From assembly GCA_036274075.1 (NCBI GenBank), contig DASUGK010000013.1, positions 1 to 64,000 of the forward strand: a stretch of 64,000 nt of DNA. The letters run 5' to 3'. This DNA is from CADEED01 sp036274075 (GTDB taxonomy: Bacteria > Pseudomonadota > Gammaproteobacteria > Steroidobacterales > Steroidobacteraceae). Of this stretch, positions 8,376 to 16,600 are shown piece by piece. The notes beneath the pieces were generated by a model. That model saw only the letters and a program-made list of their open reading frames with translations, was not told where the DNA came from and made no database searches. Position 1 is the stretch's first letter, and the number at the start of each line of letters is the position of its first letter. The translations under genes were made by a program, and so were the position numbers.

Positions 8376-9737
8376 ATGGCCCTTTTCGAAAACCTCACGG
8401 CGCGGCTCTCCCGCACCGTGGACACCCTGCGCGGCCGCGGCCGCATCACCGAGGAAAACGTCGGGGAAGCCCTGCGCGACGTGCGCATGGCGCTGCTCGA
8501 AGCCGACGTGGCCCTGCCGGTGGTCAAGACCTTCATCGAGCGGGTCAAGCAGAAGGCGCTCGGCGCCGAAGTCACCGCCAGCCTCACGCCTGGACAGGCG
8601 TTCGTCGGCATCCTGCACAAGGAGCTGATTGCCCTGATGCAGGGCGACCGACCGCGATTCGAGCTGCGCGCGCAGCCGCCCGTCGTCGTCCTGCTGGCCG
8701 GCCTGCAGGGCGCGGGCAAGACCACCACCGCGGGCAAACTCGCGCGCTGGCTGATCGAGCAGAAGAAGCGTGTTTTGTTAGTCAGCACCGACATCCGCCG
8801 TCCCGCCGCGGTGCTGCAGCTGCAGCGCCTGGCCGAACAGGTGGGCGCGGGTTTCTTCCCGACGGACGTGAAGCAGGACCCGGCGCGCATCGCGGCCGCA
8901 GCGCTCGATGCCGCGCGCAAGGGCGTCTATGACGCGCTGATCGTCGACACCGCGGGCCGGCTGCACGTCGATGCCGAGCTCATGGACGAAGTGAAGCAGA
9001 TCGAGCGCGCGGTCGAGACGCACGAGCGCCTGTTCGTCATCGATGCCATGGCGGGACAGGACGCCGTGAACGCGGCGCGCGCCTTCGGTGCGGCGCTGGA
9101 TCTCACCGGTATCGTGCTCACCAAGGCGGACGGCGACGCGCGTGGCGGCGCCGCGCTCTCGGTGCGCGAGATCACCGGCAAGCCCATCGTGCTGGTGGGC
9201 ATGGGCGAGAAGCTCGAGGCGCTCGAGCCGTTCGACGCCGAGCGCATGGCCGGCCGCGTCCTCGGCATGGGCGACGTGGTCGCCCTGGTCGAGCAGGTGC
9301 AGAAACAGGTCGACGTCGACGAGGCCCAGAAGCTCGCCAAGAAGGTGGCCAAGGGCAAGGGGTTCGACCTGGTCGATCTCAAGAGCCAGCTCGAGCAGTT
9401 GCAGAAAATGGGCGGCGTGGCCTCGCTGATGGACAAGCTGCCCCAGGCCGCCATGAAAGGCGGCGCCGTGGCGCCGGACCAGGGCGACAAGGACGTGCGC
9501 CGCCAGATCGCCATCATCAATTCCATGACCAAGAAGGAACGCCGCAACCCCGGGCTGCTGGACGGCTCGCGCCGCCGGCGTATCGCGGCCGGGGCCGGCG
9601 TCCAGGTGCAGGACGTCAACCGCCTCATGAAGCAATTCATGGAGATGCAGAAAATGATGAAGAGCTTCTCGGGCGGGAAGCTCAAACGCATGATGCAGGC
9701 CTTCAAAGGCGGCGTCCCCCCAGGTTTCCCCCGATAG
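8376..9737 (+). CDS. ffh: Signal recognition particle protein Ffh
   Basis: GTPase subunit of the SRP; it binds the 4.5S RNA (encoded here at 44137) and targets nascent membrane proteins to FtsY. N domain, G domain (GLQGAGKTTT near residue 108, DTAGRLHVD near 190, TKADGDARGG near 247) and methionine-rich M domain (from about residue 300) are all present. The 453-residue length is standard. A GATAAT -10-like box ends only 8 bases before the ATG. The gene is followed by a cluster of repeat copies. Confidence 0.97.
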   Translation: MALFENLTARLSRTVDTLRGRGRITEENVGEALRDVRMALLEADVALPVVKTFIERVKQKALGAEVTASLTPGQAFVGILHKELIALMQGDRPRFELRAQPPVVVLLAGLQGAGKTTTAGKLARWLIEQKKRVLLVSTDIRRPAAVLQLQRLAEQVGAGFFPTDVKQDPARIAAAALDAARKGVYDALIVDTAGRLHVDAELMDEVKQIERAVETHERLFVIDAMAGQDAVNAARAFGAALDLTGIVLTKADGDARGGAALSVREITGKPIVLVGMGEKLEALEPFDAERMAGRVLGMGDVVALVEQVQKQVDVDEAQKLAKKVAKGKGFDLVDLKSQLEQLQKMGGVASLMDKLPQAAMKGGAVAPDQGDKDVRRQIAIINSMTKKERRNPGLLDGSRRRRIAAGAGVQVQDVNRLMKQFMEMQKMMKSFSGGKLKRMMQAFKGGVPPGFPR

Positions 9738-9741
9738 AGGC

Positions 9742-9895
9742 GGTGCCGGGCCGGCATTTCGGCAGTGGTGCCCGGCAGTGGTGCCGGGCCGGCATTTCGG
9801 CAGTGGTGCCGGGCCGGCATTTCGGCCTCAGGCCGGCCAAGTGGCGGGGATTTGGACGGTTTTCGGCCCGAATGCCGAAATGCCGGCCCGGCACC
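9742..9895. repeat. REP-like cluster: three direct copies and one inverted copy
   Basis: The 22-base core GGTGCCGGGCCGGCATTTCGGC occurs at 9742, 9780 and 9805 in direct orientation and once inverted at 9874-9895. A degenerate partial copy lies between the first two. The inverted copy could pair with any of the direct ones. The same core forms a perfect inverted repeat at 23681-23776. The cluster starts 5 bases after the ffh stop and ends 10 bases before the rpsP promoter. Short variable spacers and inversion rule out a CRISPR array. Confidence 0.9.
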
Positions 9896-9904
9896 ATCTG
9901 GCGC

Positions 9905-9933
9905 TTCCACCAACCCACTGATTTGCGTAGAAT
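9905..9933 (+). promoter_or_regulatory. Likely promoter of the rpsP operon
   Basis: TTCCAC at 9905 and TAGAAT at 9928 are separated by 17 bases, followed by a GC-rich discriminator as in growth-rate-controlled promoters. Transcription would start near 9940, giving a leader of about 65 bases with a GGGCGTTTCCGCCC-type hairpin before rpsP. Confidence 0.55.
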
Positions 9934-10005
9934 CCGCGCTCTTTTTTGGCCGGCCGGGACGGGCGTTTCCGCCCCGGGGCCACAGGTAATTGAAGGTTCA
10001 AAGAC

Positions 10006-10257
10006 ATGGTGACTATTCGTCTGACTCGCCGCGGCACCACCAACACGCCGTTCTACCACGTGGTGGTAACGGACAGCCGCAAGCGTCAGGGTGGCAAGAG
10101 CCTCGAGCAGGTCGGATTCTTCAACCCGAAGCCGGTGAAGAACGAAGTTGGCCTCAAGCTCGACATCGCGCGCATCGACTACTGGCTGTCCAAGGGCGCA
10201 CAGCAGTCCGAGCGTGTGAAGCACCTGGTGACGACGTTCCGCAAAGCGAACGCCTGA
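10006..10257 (+). CDS. rpsP: 30S ribosomal protein S16
   Basis: Small-subunit assembly protein. The 83-residue product has the family signature MVTIRLTRRGTTNTPFYHVV at the start and VGFFNPKP near residue 38. First gene of the classic rpsP-rimM-trmD-rplS operon; rimM follows after 26 bases. Confidence 0.97.
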   Translation: MVTIRLTRRGTTNTPFYHVVVTDSRKRQGGKSLEQVGFFNPKPVKNEVGLKLDIARIDYWLSKGAQQSERVKHLVTTFRKANA

Positions 10258-10283
10258 TCGAAATTCCTGCGCGCGGTGGCACG

Positions 10284-10817
10284 ATGAGTGAGCCCCGCCG
10301 TGTCGAGGTAGGCAGATTGGGAGCGGCGCATGGAGTGCGCGGCTGGTTGCGCGTGCAGTCGTTCACCGACCCGCCGCAACGACTGTTCGAGTGGAAGGTG
10401 TGGCGCCTGCAGCCGCAGGGCGATGCAAAGCCCGGCGCAGTGCGCGAGGTGAAATTGCTGGAAGCGCGACCCCTGGGTAACAAAGAAGGGGTCAACGGGT
10501 GGATCGCGCGGCTCGAAGGCATCGAAGAACGCGATGCCGCGAGCAAGTTGGCCGGGCACCTGGTGATGGTCGACCGCGAGGAGTTGCCGCAGACCACGGG
10601 GCGCGAGCATTACCGCGCCGACCTGGTCGGGTTCGAGGCGAGGAATTTGGAAGGCGCGCTGCTGGGAGTGATCGACCATTTCGTCGACACGCCGGGCAAC
10701 GCGGTGATGGTGATCAAGGGTGGGCGCGAACACTGGGTTCCGGTGAGTGCGCAGCACCTGCGCAGCGTGGATCCGGTCGCGCGAGCGATCGTGGTGGATT
10801 GGCCAGAAGATTTTTGA
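10284..10817 (+). CDS. rimM: Ribosome maturation factor RimM
   Basis: Assembly factor that binds S19 and helps the 30S head mature. The N-terminal RimM domain begins EVGRLGAAHGVRGWLRV, and the C-terminal PRC-barrel domain contains DLVGFEA and HWVPVS. ATG 10284 gives 177 residues, the normal length; the frame upstream of it is only a shadow of rpsP. It lies between rpsP and trmD as in most proteobacteria. Confidence 0.95.
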   Translation: MSEPRRVEVGRLGAAHGVRGWLRVQSFTDPPQRLFEWKVWRLQPQGDAKPGAVREVKLLEARPLGNKEGVNGWIARLEGIEERDAASKLAGHLVMVDREELPQTTGREHYRADLVGFEARNLEGALLGVIDHFVDTPGNAVMVIKGGREHWVPVSAQHLRSVDPVARAIVVDWPEDF

Positions 10818-10836
10818 CGGGGATTTTTGACACGAC

Positions 10837-11589
10837 ATGCACATCGAAGTCGTGACACTGTTCCCCGAGCTGGTCCGCGACGCGGTGAAGTTCGGCGTGT
10901 TGGGCCGCGCGATCGAGCGCGGCATCGTGAAGCTGGGTTGCGAGGACCCGCGCGCACACACACGCGACGTGCACCGCACGGTGGACGATCGGCCGTACGG
11001 CGGCGGGCCGGGCATGGTGCTCAAGCCCGAACCGATGTCGGCGGCGATCGACGCGGCGACGGGACGGCTGCCGGCCGGAACGCCGCGCATCTACCTGTCG
11101 GCGCAGGGCGTGCCCTTCACGCAGGCGCTGGCGAAGGAATTCTCGATGCTGCCTGGCTTGTTGCTGGTGGCGGGGCGATACGAGGGACTCGACGAGCGGG
11201 TCATCGAATCGCGGATCGACCGAGAGGTGTCGATAGGCGACTACGTGCTGTCGGGGGGTGAATTCCCCGCGCTCGTGGTGCTCGACGCGGTGGCGAGGTT
11301 GCTGCCGGGAGTGCTGGGCGACGATCGCTCGGCGGTGGAGGAGTCTTTCGACTCAGGATTGCTCGACTGGCCGCATTACACGCGGCCGGTGGAGTTCGAA
11401 GGCCGGAAGGTGCCCGACGTACTGCAGGGCGGGCACCACGCTGACATACAGCGCTGGCGGTTGAAGCAGGCGGTCGCGCGCACCTGGTTGCGCCGGCCGG
11501 ATTTGATTGCGCGAGGAGGGCTGCCGGAAGATGCGGCGGCGCTGCTCGATGAGTTTCTCGCTGAACGCGAAGGTGAAGAACATGGCTAA
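10837..11589 (+). CDS. trmD: tRNA (guanine-N1-)-methyltransferase TrmD
   Basis: Methylates G37 of tRNAs using S-adenosylmethionine, preventing +1 frameshifting. The trefoil-knot SPOUT motifs GGGPGMVLKPEP (near residue 58), AGRYEGLDERV (near 112) and IGDYVLSGGE (near 133) are present. The 250-residue length is normal. Its last codons overlap the rplS start by 8 bases. Confidence 0.97.
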   Translation: MHIEVVTLFPELVRDAVKFGVLGRAIERGIVKLGCEDPRAHTRDVHRTVDDRPYGGGPGMVLKPEPMSAAIDAATGRLPAGTPRIYLSAQGVPFTQALAKEFSMLPGLLLVAGRYEGLDERVIESRIDREVSIGDYVLSGGEFPALVVLDAVARLLPGVLGDDRSAVEESFDSGLLDWPHYTRPVEFEGRKVPDVLQGGHHADIQRWRLKQAVARTWLRRPDLIARGGLPEDAAALLDEFLAEREGEEHG

Positions 11590-11926
11590 CATCATTCAGG
11601 AAATCGAAAAGGCGCGCATGACGCGCAAGGTGCCGGATTTCAATCCCGGCGACACCGTGGTCGTGCAGGTCAAGGTGAAGGAAGGCGACCGCGAGCGTGC
11701 CCAGGCCTACGAAGGCGTGGTCATCGCCAAGAGCAACCGCGGCCTCAACTCCTCGTTCACGGTGCGCAAGGTGTCGCACGGCGAGGGCGTGGAGCGTGTG
11801 TTCCAGACGTACAGCCCGGCCATCAGCGAGATCGAAGTGAAGCGCCGCGGCAGCGTGCGCCGCGCCAAGCTGTACTACCTGCGCGACCTCTCGGGCAAGG
11901 CTGCCCGCATCGAAGAGAAGGTCTGA
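11582..11926 (+). CDS. rplS: 50S ribosomal protein L19
   Basis: Large-subunit protein at the 30S-50S interface. ATG 11582 gives the 114-residue standard form (MANIIQEIEKARM; FNPGDTVVVQVKV; SPAISEIEVKRRGSVRRAKL). The start lies inside the end of trmD, so translation is probably coupled. sppA follows after 24 bases. Confidence 0.97.
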   Translation: MANIIQEIEKARMTRKVPDFNPGDTVVVQVKVKEGDRERAQAYEGVVIAKSNRGLNSSFTVRKVSHGEGVERVFQTYSPAISEIEVKRRGSVRRAKLYYLRDLSGKAARIEEKV

Positions 11927-11950
11927 CGACGCAGTGGGGGCTTCGACGAC

Positions 11951-13828
11951 ATGATCGGCCGTATCCTCGCGGGTCTGTGGCTCGGCCTCGACGGGCTGCG
12001 CAAGTTCCTGCACCTGGTACTGCTGCTGATCATCTTCGGATTCGTCGTCGGAGCCCTGCGTACCTCGATACCGCGTATCGAGGATGGCTCCGCGCTGGTC
12101 ATCGCCCCGCGCGGTGAAATCGTCGAGCAACTTTCCGGCGATCCCCTCGAACAGGCCATCGAGCGCGTGCAGGGCACGCGCAAGGCCGAAACCCTGCTCT
12201 GGGACCTGGTCGACGCCCTGCAGGCGGCGAAGAAGGACGCGCGCATCAAGGCCGTGGTCCTCGACCTCGACAACATGACGTCAGGCGGACAGCCGACGCT
12301 GGCCGAGCTCAGCGCGGCCATCAAGGACTTCCGCAGCTCCGGCAAGAAAGTCATCGCGCACGCCACCTATTACGGGCAGGAGCAGTACTACGTCGCCGCG
12401 GCGGCCGACGAGATCTACCTCGATCCGCTGGGTTTCGTGGCCATTGACGGTTTCGACCGCTACCGCACCTATTACAAGGACCTCTTCGACAAGCTCGGCG
12501 TCGAGGTCAACCTGTTCCGTGTCGGCGCCTACAAGAGCGCCGCCGAGGTCTACGTCCGCAACGACATGTCTCCCGAGGATCGCGAGGAGAGCCTCGCGTA
12601 CCTGAACGCGCTGTGGTCCAGCTACCGCGCCGCGGTCGCCGGCTCGCGCGGCCTCACGCCCGACGACATCAGCGCCTACGTGGCGAACTCCGTGCCTGCG
12701 CTGCTGGCCGCCAAGGGTGACTCGGCCAAGGTGGCGCTGGACGCGAAGCTGGTGACGGGGCTCAAGTCCTCGCTCGAAGTCGAACGCCGCATGGTCGAGC
12801 TGGTGGGCGTCGACACTCCCCGCAAGAGCAAGGAGAAAGTCGAAGCAGACGAAAGCGACGCGGGTGAGTCGTTCAATTCGACTTCACTGGAGGATTACCT
12901 GCGCGTCGTCCATGCCGAGAAGGAAGTGCGCGGAGCCGGCAAGCCGAAGATCGGCGTCATCGTGGCCTCGGGCGAAATCCTCGATGGCTCGCAGGCCCCC
13001 GGAACGATCGGCGGCGACAGCACCTCGGAGCTGATCCGCCAGGCGCGGCGCGACGAGGACGTGAAGGCCATCGTGCTGCGAGTCGACAGCCCCGGCGGCA
13101 GCGTGCTGGCTTCCGAGGAGATCTACCGCGAAGTGCGCGCCGCGCAGCGCAATGGCACGCCGGTCATCGTCTCCATGGGCGACCTGGCCGCGTCGGGCGG
13201 CTACTACATCTCCGCGTCGGCCGACGAGATCTGGGCGCATCCGGCGACCATCACCGGCTCGATCGGCATCTACGGCGCCATCCCCACTTTCCAGAACACG
13301 CTGTCGAAGATCGGCGTGAACGTGGACGGCGTGGGCACCACCAATCTCTCGGGCCAGCTGCGCATCGACCGAGCGCTCGGCGAAGACGCGAAGAAGATGC
13401 TGCAGTCGGCCATCGAACACGGCTACGAGACCTTCCTCGCGCGGGTGTCCGACGGCCGCAAGAAGAGCCGCGACGAGATCCACGCCATCGCGCAGGGCCG
13501 CGTGTGGATCGGTTCGGATGCCAAGGACCACGGTCTCGTGGATCACCTCGGCCTGTTCGACGAGGCCGTCAAGGCGGCTGCGGTGCGGGCGAAGATCAAG
13601 GGTGATTACGCCGTCGAGCGCATCGAGCCGCGGCTGTCGTGGGCCGAGTCGTTGGCCCTGCAGATCAAGGTGTGGTTCGCGAAGAACTTCTTCGGCGACA
13701 TCGTCGGCCACAGTCCCCTGGCCGAGGTCTCGCGGCAGCTCGGGCCCGTGCAACGCGAGCTCGAACGCTGGTCGCGCATGAGCTCGCGCGACAATCGCTA
13801 CGCCTACTGCTTCTGCGACGTGCGCTGA
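11951..13828 (+). CDS. sppA: Signal peptide peptidase SppA, 67-kDa type
   Basis: Membrane-anchored serine protease that degrades cleaved signal peptides on the periplasmic side. There is one N-terminal membrane anchor (about residues 17-38) and then two tandem S49 peptidase domains. The catalytic lysine of the first domain is in RVGAYKSAAE near residue 195, and the nucleophilic serine of the second is in GDLAASGGYYIS near residue 415. The 625-residue length matches the long E. coli form. It extends the rpsP operon in this genome, which is less usual. Confidence 0.95.
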   Translation: MIGRILAGLWLGLDGLRKFLHLVLLLIIFGFVVGALRTSIPRIEDGSALVIAPRGEIVEQLSGDPLEQAIERVQGTRKAETLLWDLVDALQAAKKDARIKAVVLDLDNMTSGGQPTLAELSAAIKDFRSSGKKVIAHATYYGQEQYYVAAAADEIYLDPLGFVAIDGFDRYRTYYKDLFDKLGVEVNLFRVGAYKSAAEVYVRNDMSPEDREESLAYLNALWSSYRAAVAGSRGLTPDDISAYVANSVPALLAAKGDSAKVALDAKLVTGLKSSLEVERRMVELVGVDTPRKSKEKVEADESDAGESFNSTSLEDYLRVVHAEKEVRGAGKPKIGVIVASGEILDGSQAPGTIGGDSTSELIRQARRDEDVKAIVLRVDSPGGSVLASEEIYREVRAAQRNGTPVIVSMGDLAASGGYYISASADEIWAHPATITGSIGIYGAIPTFQNTLSKIGVNVDGVGTTNLSGQLRIDRALGEDAKKMLQSAIEHGYETFLARVSDGRKKSRDEIHAIAQGRVWIGSDAKDHGLVDHLGLFDEAVKAAAVRAKIKGDYAVERIEPRLSWAESLALQIKVWFAKNFFGDIVGHSPLAEVSRQLGPVQRELERWSRMSSRDNRYAYCFCDVR

Positions 13829-13858
13829 ACTTGCCAGGCGTGCACGCGCCACCGTCAA

Positions 13859-13879
13859 ACGGCGCCGCAGCGGCGCCGT
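13859..13879 (-). terminator. Hairpin between sppA and tdh
   Basis: Perfect 9-bp stem ACGGCGCCG/CGGCGCCGT with loop CAG, the same stem as the rplI terminator. Read on the minus strand it follows the tdh stop by about 22 bases and ends in TTT only, so it is at best a modest terminator; it may serve both converging transcripts. Confidence 0.5.
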
Positions 13880-13901
13880 GCATGCAGCCAGGATGGCGTA
13901 G

Positions 13902-14936
13902 CTAGTTCAGTGTGCTCCAGTCGAGGATCACCTTTCCCGACTGCCCCGATCCCATGGTCTCGAATCCCTTCTGGAATTCCTGGACGGGGAAGTGGTGCGT
14001 GATCACGGGCGTGATGTCGAGCCCGGCCTGCAGCAGCGCGGCCATCTTGTACCAGGTTTCGAACATTTCGCGGCCGTAGATGCCGCGCATGTTGAGGCCC
14101 TTGAAGATGACCTGGTTCCAGTCGATGGCCGTGTCGCCGGGCGGGATGCCGAGCAGCGCCACGCTGCCGCCGTGATGCATGGTGCGCAGCATGTCGCGGA
14201 ACGCGGTCGGGTTGCCCGACATCTCCAGGCCCACGTCGAAGCCTTCCTGCATGCCGAGGTCCTTCATCACGTTGTCGAGTTTCTCTTTCGTGACGTTGAC
14301 TGCGCGCGTGGCGCCCATCTTGCGCGCGAGGCCCAGGCGATAGTCGTTCACGTCGGTGATGACCACGTTGCGGGCGCCGACGCGCTTGCTGATCGCGACG
14401 GCCATGATGCCGATGGGCCCGGCGCCGGTGATGAGCACGTCCTCGCCGACCATGTTGAAGGCGAGGGCAGTGTGCGTGGCGTTGCCGAAGGGGTCGAGGA
14501 TGCTGGCGATATCGTCGGTGATCGCATCCGGCAGCTTGAAGGCGTTGCTGGCCGGGATGGACAGGTATTCCGCGAAGCAGCCCTGGCGGTCGACGCCGAC
14601 GCCCACGGTGTGGATGCACAGGTGCCGGCGGCCGGCGCGGCAGTTGCGACAATAACCGCAGGTGAGATGGCCTTCGCCCGACACGCGGTCGCCGACCGCG
14701 AAGCCGCGCACTTCGCTGCCCATGTCGACGATGCGGCCGAAATACTCGTGGCCCACGGCCATGGGCACGGGGATGGTCTTCTGCGCCCAGGCGTCCCAGT
14801 TGTAGATGTGCATGTCGGTGCCGCAGATGGCGGTCTTGCCGATCTTGATGAGCACGTCGTTGGGGCCGACCTTCGGCACGTCGATGTCCTTCATCCAGAT
14901 GCCGGGTCTGGCTTCGCTCTTGACCAGTGCCTTCAT
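13902..14936 (-). CDS. tdh: L-threonine 3-dehydrogenase
   Basis: Zinc- and NAD-dependent enzyme that oxidises L-threonine to 2-amino-3-ketobutyrate. Visible catalytic and structural zinc motifs are CGTDMHIYNWD near residue 38, GHEYFGRI near 60 and CGYCRNCRAGRRHLC near 93. The Rossmann NAD site GAGPIGIMA is near residue 173. ATG 14936 gives 344 residues, close to the E. coli length. It overlaps the kbl stop by four bases (ATGA), so both are made from one transcript. Confidence 0.96.
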   Translation of the reverse strand: MKALVKSEARPGIWMKDIDVPKVGPNDVLIKIGKTAICGTDMHIYNWDAWAQKTIPVPMAVGHEYFGRIVDMGSEVRGFAVGDRVSGEGHLTCGYCRNCRAGRRHLCIHTVGVGVDRQGCFAEYLSIPASNAFKLPDAITDDIASILDPFGNATHTALAFNMVGEDVLITGAGPIGIMAVAISKRVGARNVVITDVNDYRLGLARKMGATRAVNVTKEKLDNVMKDLGMQEGFDVGLEMSGNPTAFRDMLRTMHHGGSVALLGIPPGDTAIDWNQVIFKGLNMRGIYGREMFETWYKMAALLQAGLDITPVITHHFPVQEFQKGFETMGSGQSGKVILDWSTLN

Positions 14937-16120
14937 TTGATCAACTCCAGTTCCTTGCCCACCTTGATGAACGCCGCCAGCGCGCGCTCGAGCTGCGCGT
15001 CGCCGAGGCCGGCGGACATCTGCGTGCGGATGCGGGCTTCGCCCCTCGGCACCACGGGGAATGAGAATCCGATGACGTAAACACCTTCGGCGAGCAGCCG
15101 GTCGGCGAAGCGGGCCGCGAGCGCCGCGTCGCCGATCATCACCGGGATGATGGGATGCTCGCCGGGCAGTAGTTTGAAGCCCGCGCGCTCCATGCCGGCG
15201 CGGAACTTCCTGGCGTGGGCGAACAAGGTATCGCGCAGCGCGGGCGTGTGTTCGACCATGTCGAGCGCGCGCAGGGTGACGGCCGCCACCACGGGCGGGA
15301 TGCTGTTCGAGAAGAGGTAGGGACGCGAACGCTGGCGCAGCCAGGAGATCGCGTTCGCCTTGCCGCTGGTGTAGCCGCCGCTGCCGCCGCCCAGGGCCTT
15401 GCCGAAGGTGCCGGTGAGGAAATCGATGCGTCCCGCGACGCCGCAATGCTCGGGCGTGCCGCGGCCGCCCGCGCCCATGAAGCCCGTGGCGTGCGAATCG
15501 TCGACCATGACGAGGGCGCCGTACTTGTCGGCGAGGTCGCAGATCTCGCGCAGTGGCGCGATGCTGCCGTCCATCGAGAACACGCCGTCGGTGGCGATGA
15601 GGCGGGTGCGGCAGTCCTGCGTGTCCTTGAGGTGCTGCTCGAGCTCGGCCAGGTTGCGGTTGGCGTATCGCAGGCGCCGCGCCTTGCACAGCCGGATGCC
15701 GTCGATGATGGACGCGTGGTTCAGCGCGTCGGAGATGACGGCGTCCTGCTCGCCCAGCACGGTTTCGAACAACCCGCCGTTGGCATCCCAGCACGAGGAA
15801 TACAGGATGGTGTCCTCGGTGCCGAGGAACTTCGACAGCGCCGCCTCGAGCTGCTTGTGCACGGTCTGCGTGCCGCAGATGAAGCGCACCGAGGCCATGC
15901 CATAACCGAAGCGGTCGATGGCGCGGTGGGCGGCCTCGCGGATCGACGGGTGGCTGGCGAGGCCGAGATAGTTGTTAGCGCAGAGATTGATGACGTCCGC
16001 ATCGTTGGCGCGGATCTGCCCGGCCTGCGGGCTGGCGATCACGCGTTCGGATTTGAAGAGTCCCTGCTGGCGCAGCTCTTCGAGCTGCAAGTCGAATCTT
16101 TGGTAAAAGGCGTTGTCCAC
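14933..16120 (-). CDS. kbl: 2-amino-3-ketobutyrate CoA ligase (glycine C-acetyltransferase)
   Basis: PLP enzyme that splits 2-amino-3-ketobutyrate with CoA to glycine and acetyl-CoA, finishing the threonine pathway started by Tdh. Motifs include NNYLGLASHP, DGVFSMDGSIAPL, VDDSHATGFMG and the PLP-lysine region GTFGKALGG near residue 242. The start is a GTG at 16120, giving 395 residues beginning MDNAFYQRFD; no ATG lies in frame nearby. First gene of the kbl-tdh pair. Confidence 0.96.
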   Translation of the reverse strand: MDNAFYQRFDLQLEELRQQGLFKSERVIASPQAGQIRANDADVINLCANNYLGLASHPSIREAAHRAIDRFGYGMASVRFICGTQTVHKQLEAALSKFLGTEDTILYSSCWDANGGLFETVLGEQDAVISDALNHASIIDGIRLCKARRLRYANRNLAELEQHLKDTQDCRTRLIATDGVFSMDGSIAPLREICDLADKYGALVMVDDSHATGFMGAGGRGTPEHCGVAGRIDFLTGTFGKALGGGSGGYTSGKANAISWLRQRSRPYLFSNSIPPVVAAVTLRALDMVEHTPALRDTLFAHARKFRAGMERAGFKLLPGEHPIIPVMIGDAALAARFADRLLAEGVYVIGFSFPVVPRGEARIRTQMSAGLGDAQLERALAAFIKVGKELELIK

Positions 16121-16149
16121 GCGACACCGGAATAAAGGGAATGGGGCGC

Positions 16150-16157
16150 ATTATACT
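16150..16157. promoter_or_regulatory. Overlapping divergent -10 boxes, kbl and hslR
   Basis: The sequence ATTATACT contains a perfect TATAAT when read leftward (16155-16150, towards kbl) and TATACT when read rightward (16152-16157, towards hslR). No good -35 is seen for either. The two -10 boxes share bases, so RNA polymerase could open only one direction at a time. The rightward box ends 10 bases before the hslR ATG. Confidence 0.5.
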
Positions 16158-16167
16158 GGCGCCCGTC

Positions 16168-16596
16168 ATGTCACATGCGCACGAAAGCGAAGGCTCCGAG
16201 GGTGGCGAGGGCGGGGGAACCCGCCTGCGGATCGACCGGTGGTTATGGTGCACGCGGCTCTACAAGTCGCGGACGCTGGCGGCCGAAGCGGTGGGCGGCG
16301 GCAAGGTCCACGTCAATGGGCGGCGCGTCAAGCCGGCGCACGCCGTGGGAGTCGGCGACAAGGTGTCGATTTCGCGGACCGGGTTCACTTTCGAGTGCGA
16401 GGTCCTGGAGCTCCCGGACCGGCGCGGCTCCGCGCCGCTGGCGCAGGCTTGTTACGCCGAGACCGATGCCGCGCGCGCGGCGCGCGAAAAGCACGCGGAG
16501 AACGCGCGCCTGGCTTCGGCGTTCGCGCAACCCAGCCTGGAACGTCCTGACAAACATGCGCGGCGGGAATTGCGCCGCCTGCGCGGACGCGACTGA
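16168..16596 (+). CDS. hslR: Heat-shock protein 15 (S4-domain RNA-binding protein)
   Basis: Binds 50S subunits carrying nascent chains and helps recycle stalled ribosomes. The S4 RNA-binding motif RIDRWLWCTRLYKSRTLA is at about residues 21-38, followed by the typical GGGKVHVNGRRVKPA and a basic C-terminal tail. ATG 16168 (142 residues) is preferred over ATG 16141, which would place the start upstream of the likely -10. The next gene starts 4 bases after its stop. Confidence 0.92.
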   Translation: MSHAHESEGSEGGEGGGTRLRIDRWLWCTRLYKSRTLAAEAVGGGKVHVNGRRVKPAHAVGVGDKVSISRTGFTFECEVLELPDRRGSAPLAQACYAETDAARAAREKHAENARLASAFAQPSLERPDKHARRELRRLRGRD

Positions 16597-16600
16597 GTCC

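Noticed and set aside
9742..9895. Possible CRISPR array
   Set aside because: Copies are spaced at 38 and 25 bases with only about 2-16 bases between cores, one copy is inverted, and no cas genes are present.
13902..15794. A single fused Kbl-Tdh frame
   Set aside because: The tdh frame runs upstream through kbl in another reading frame, but the two proteins have their own starts and a normal ATGA overlap.
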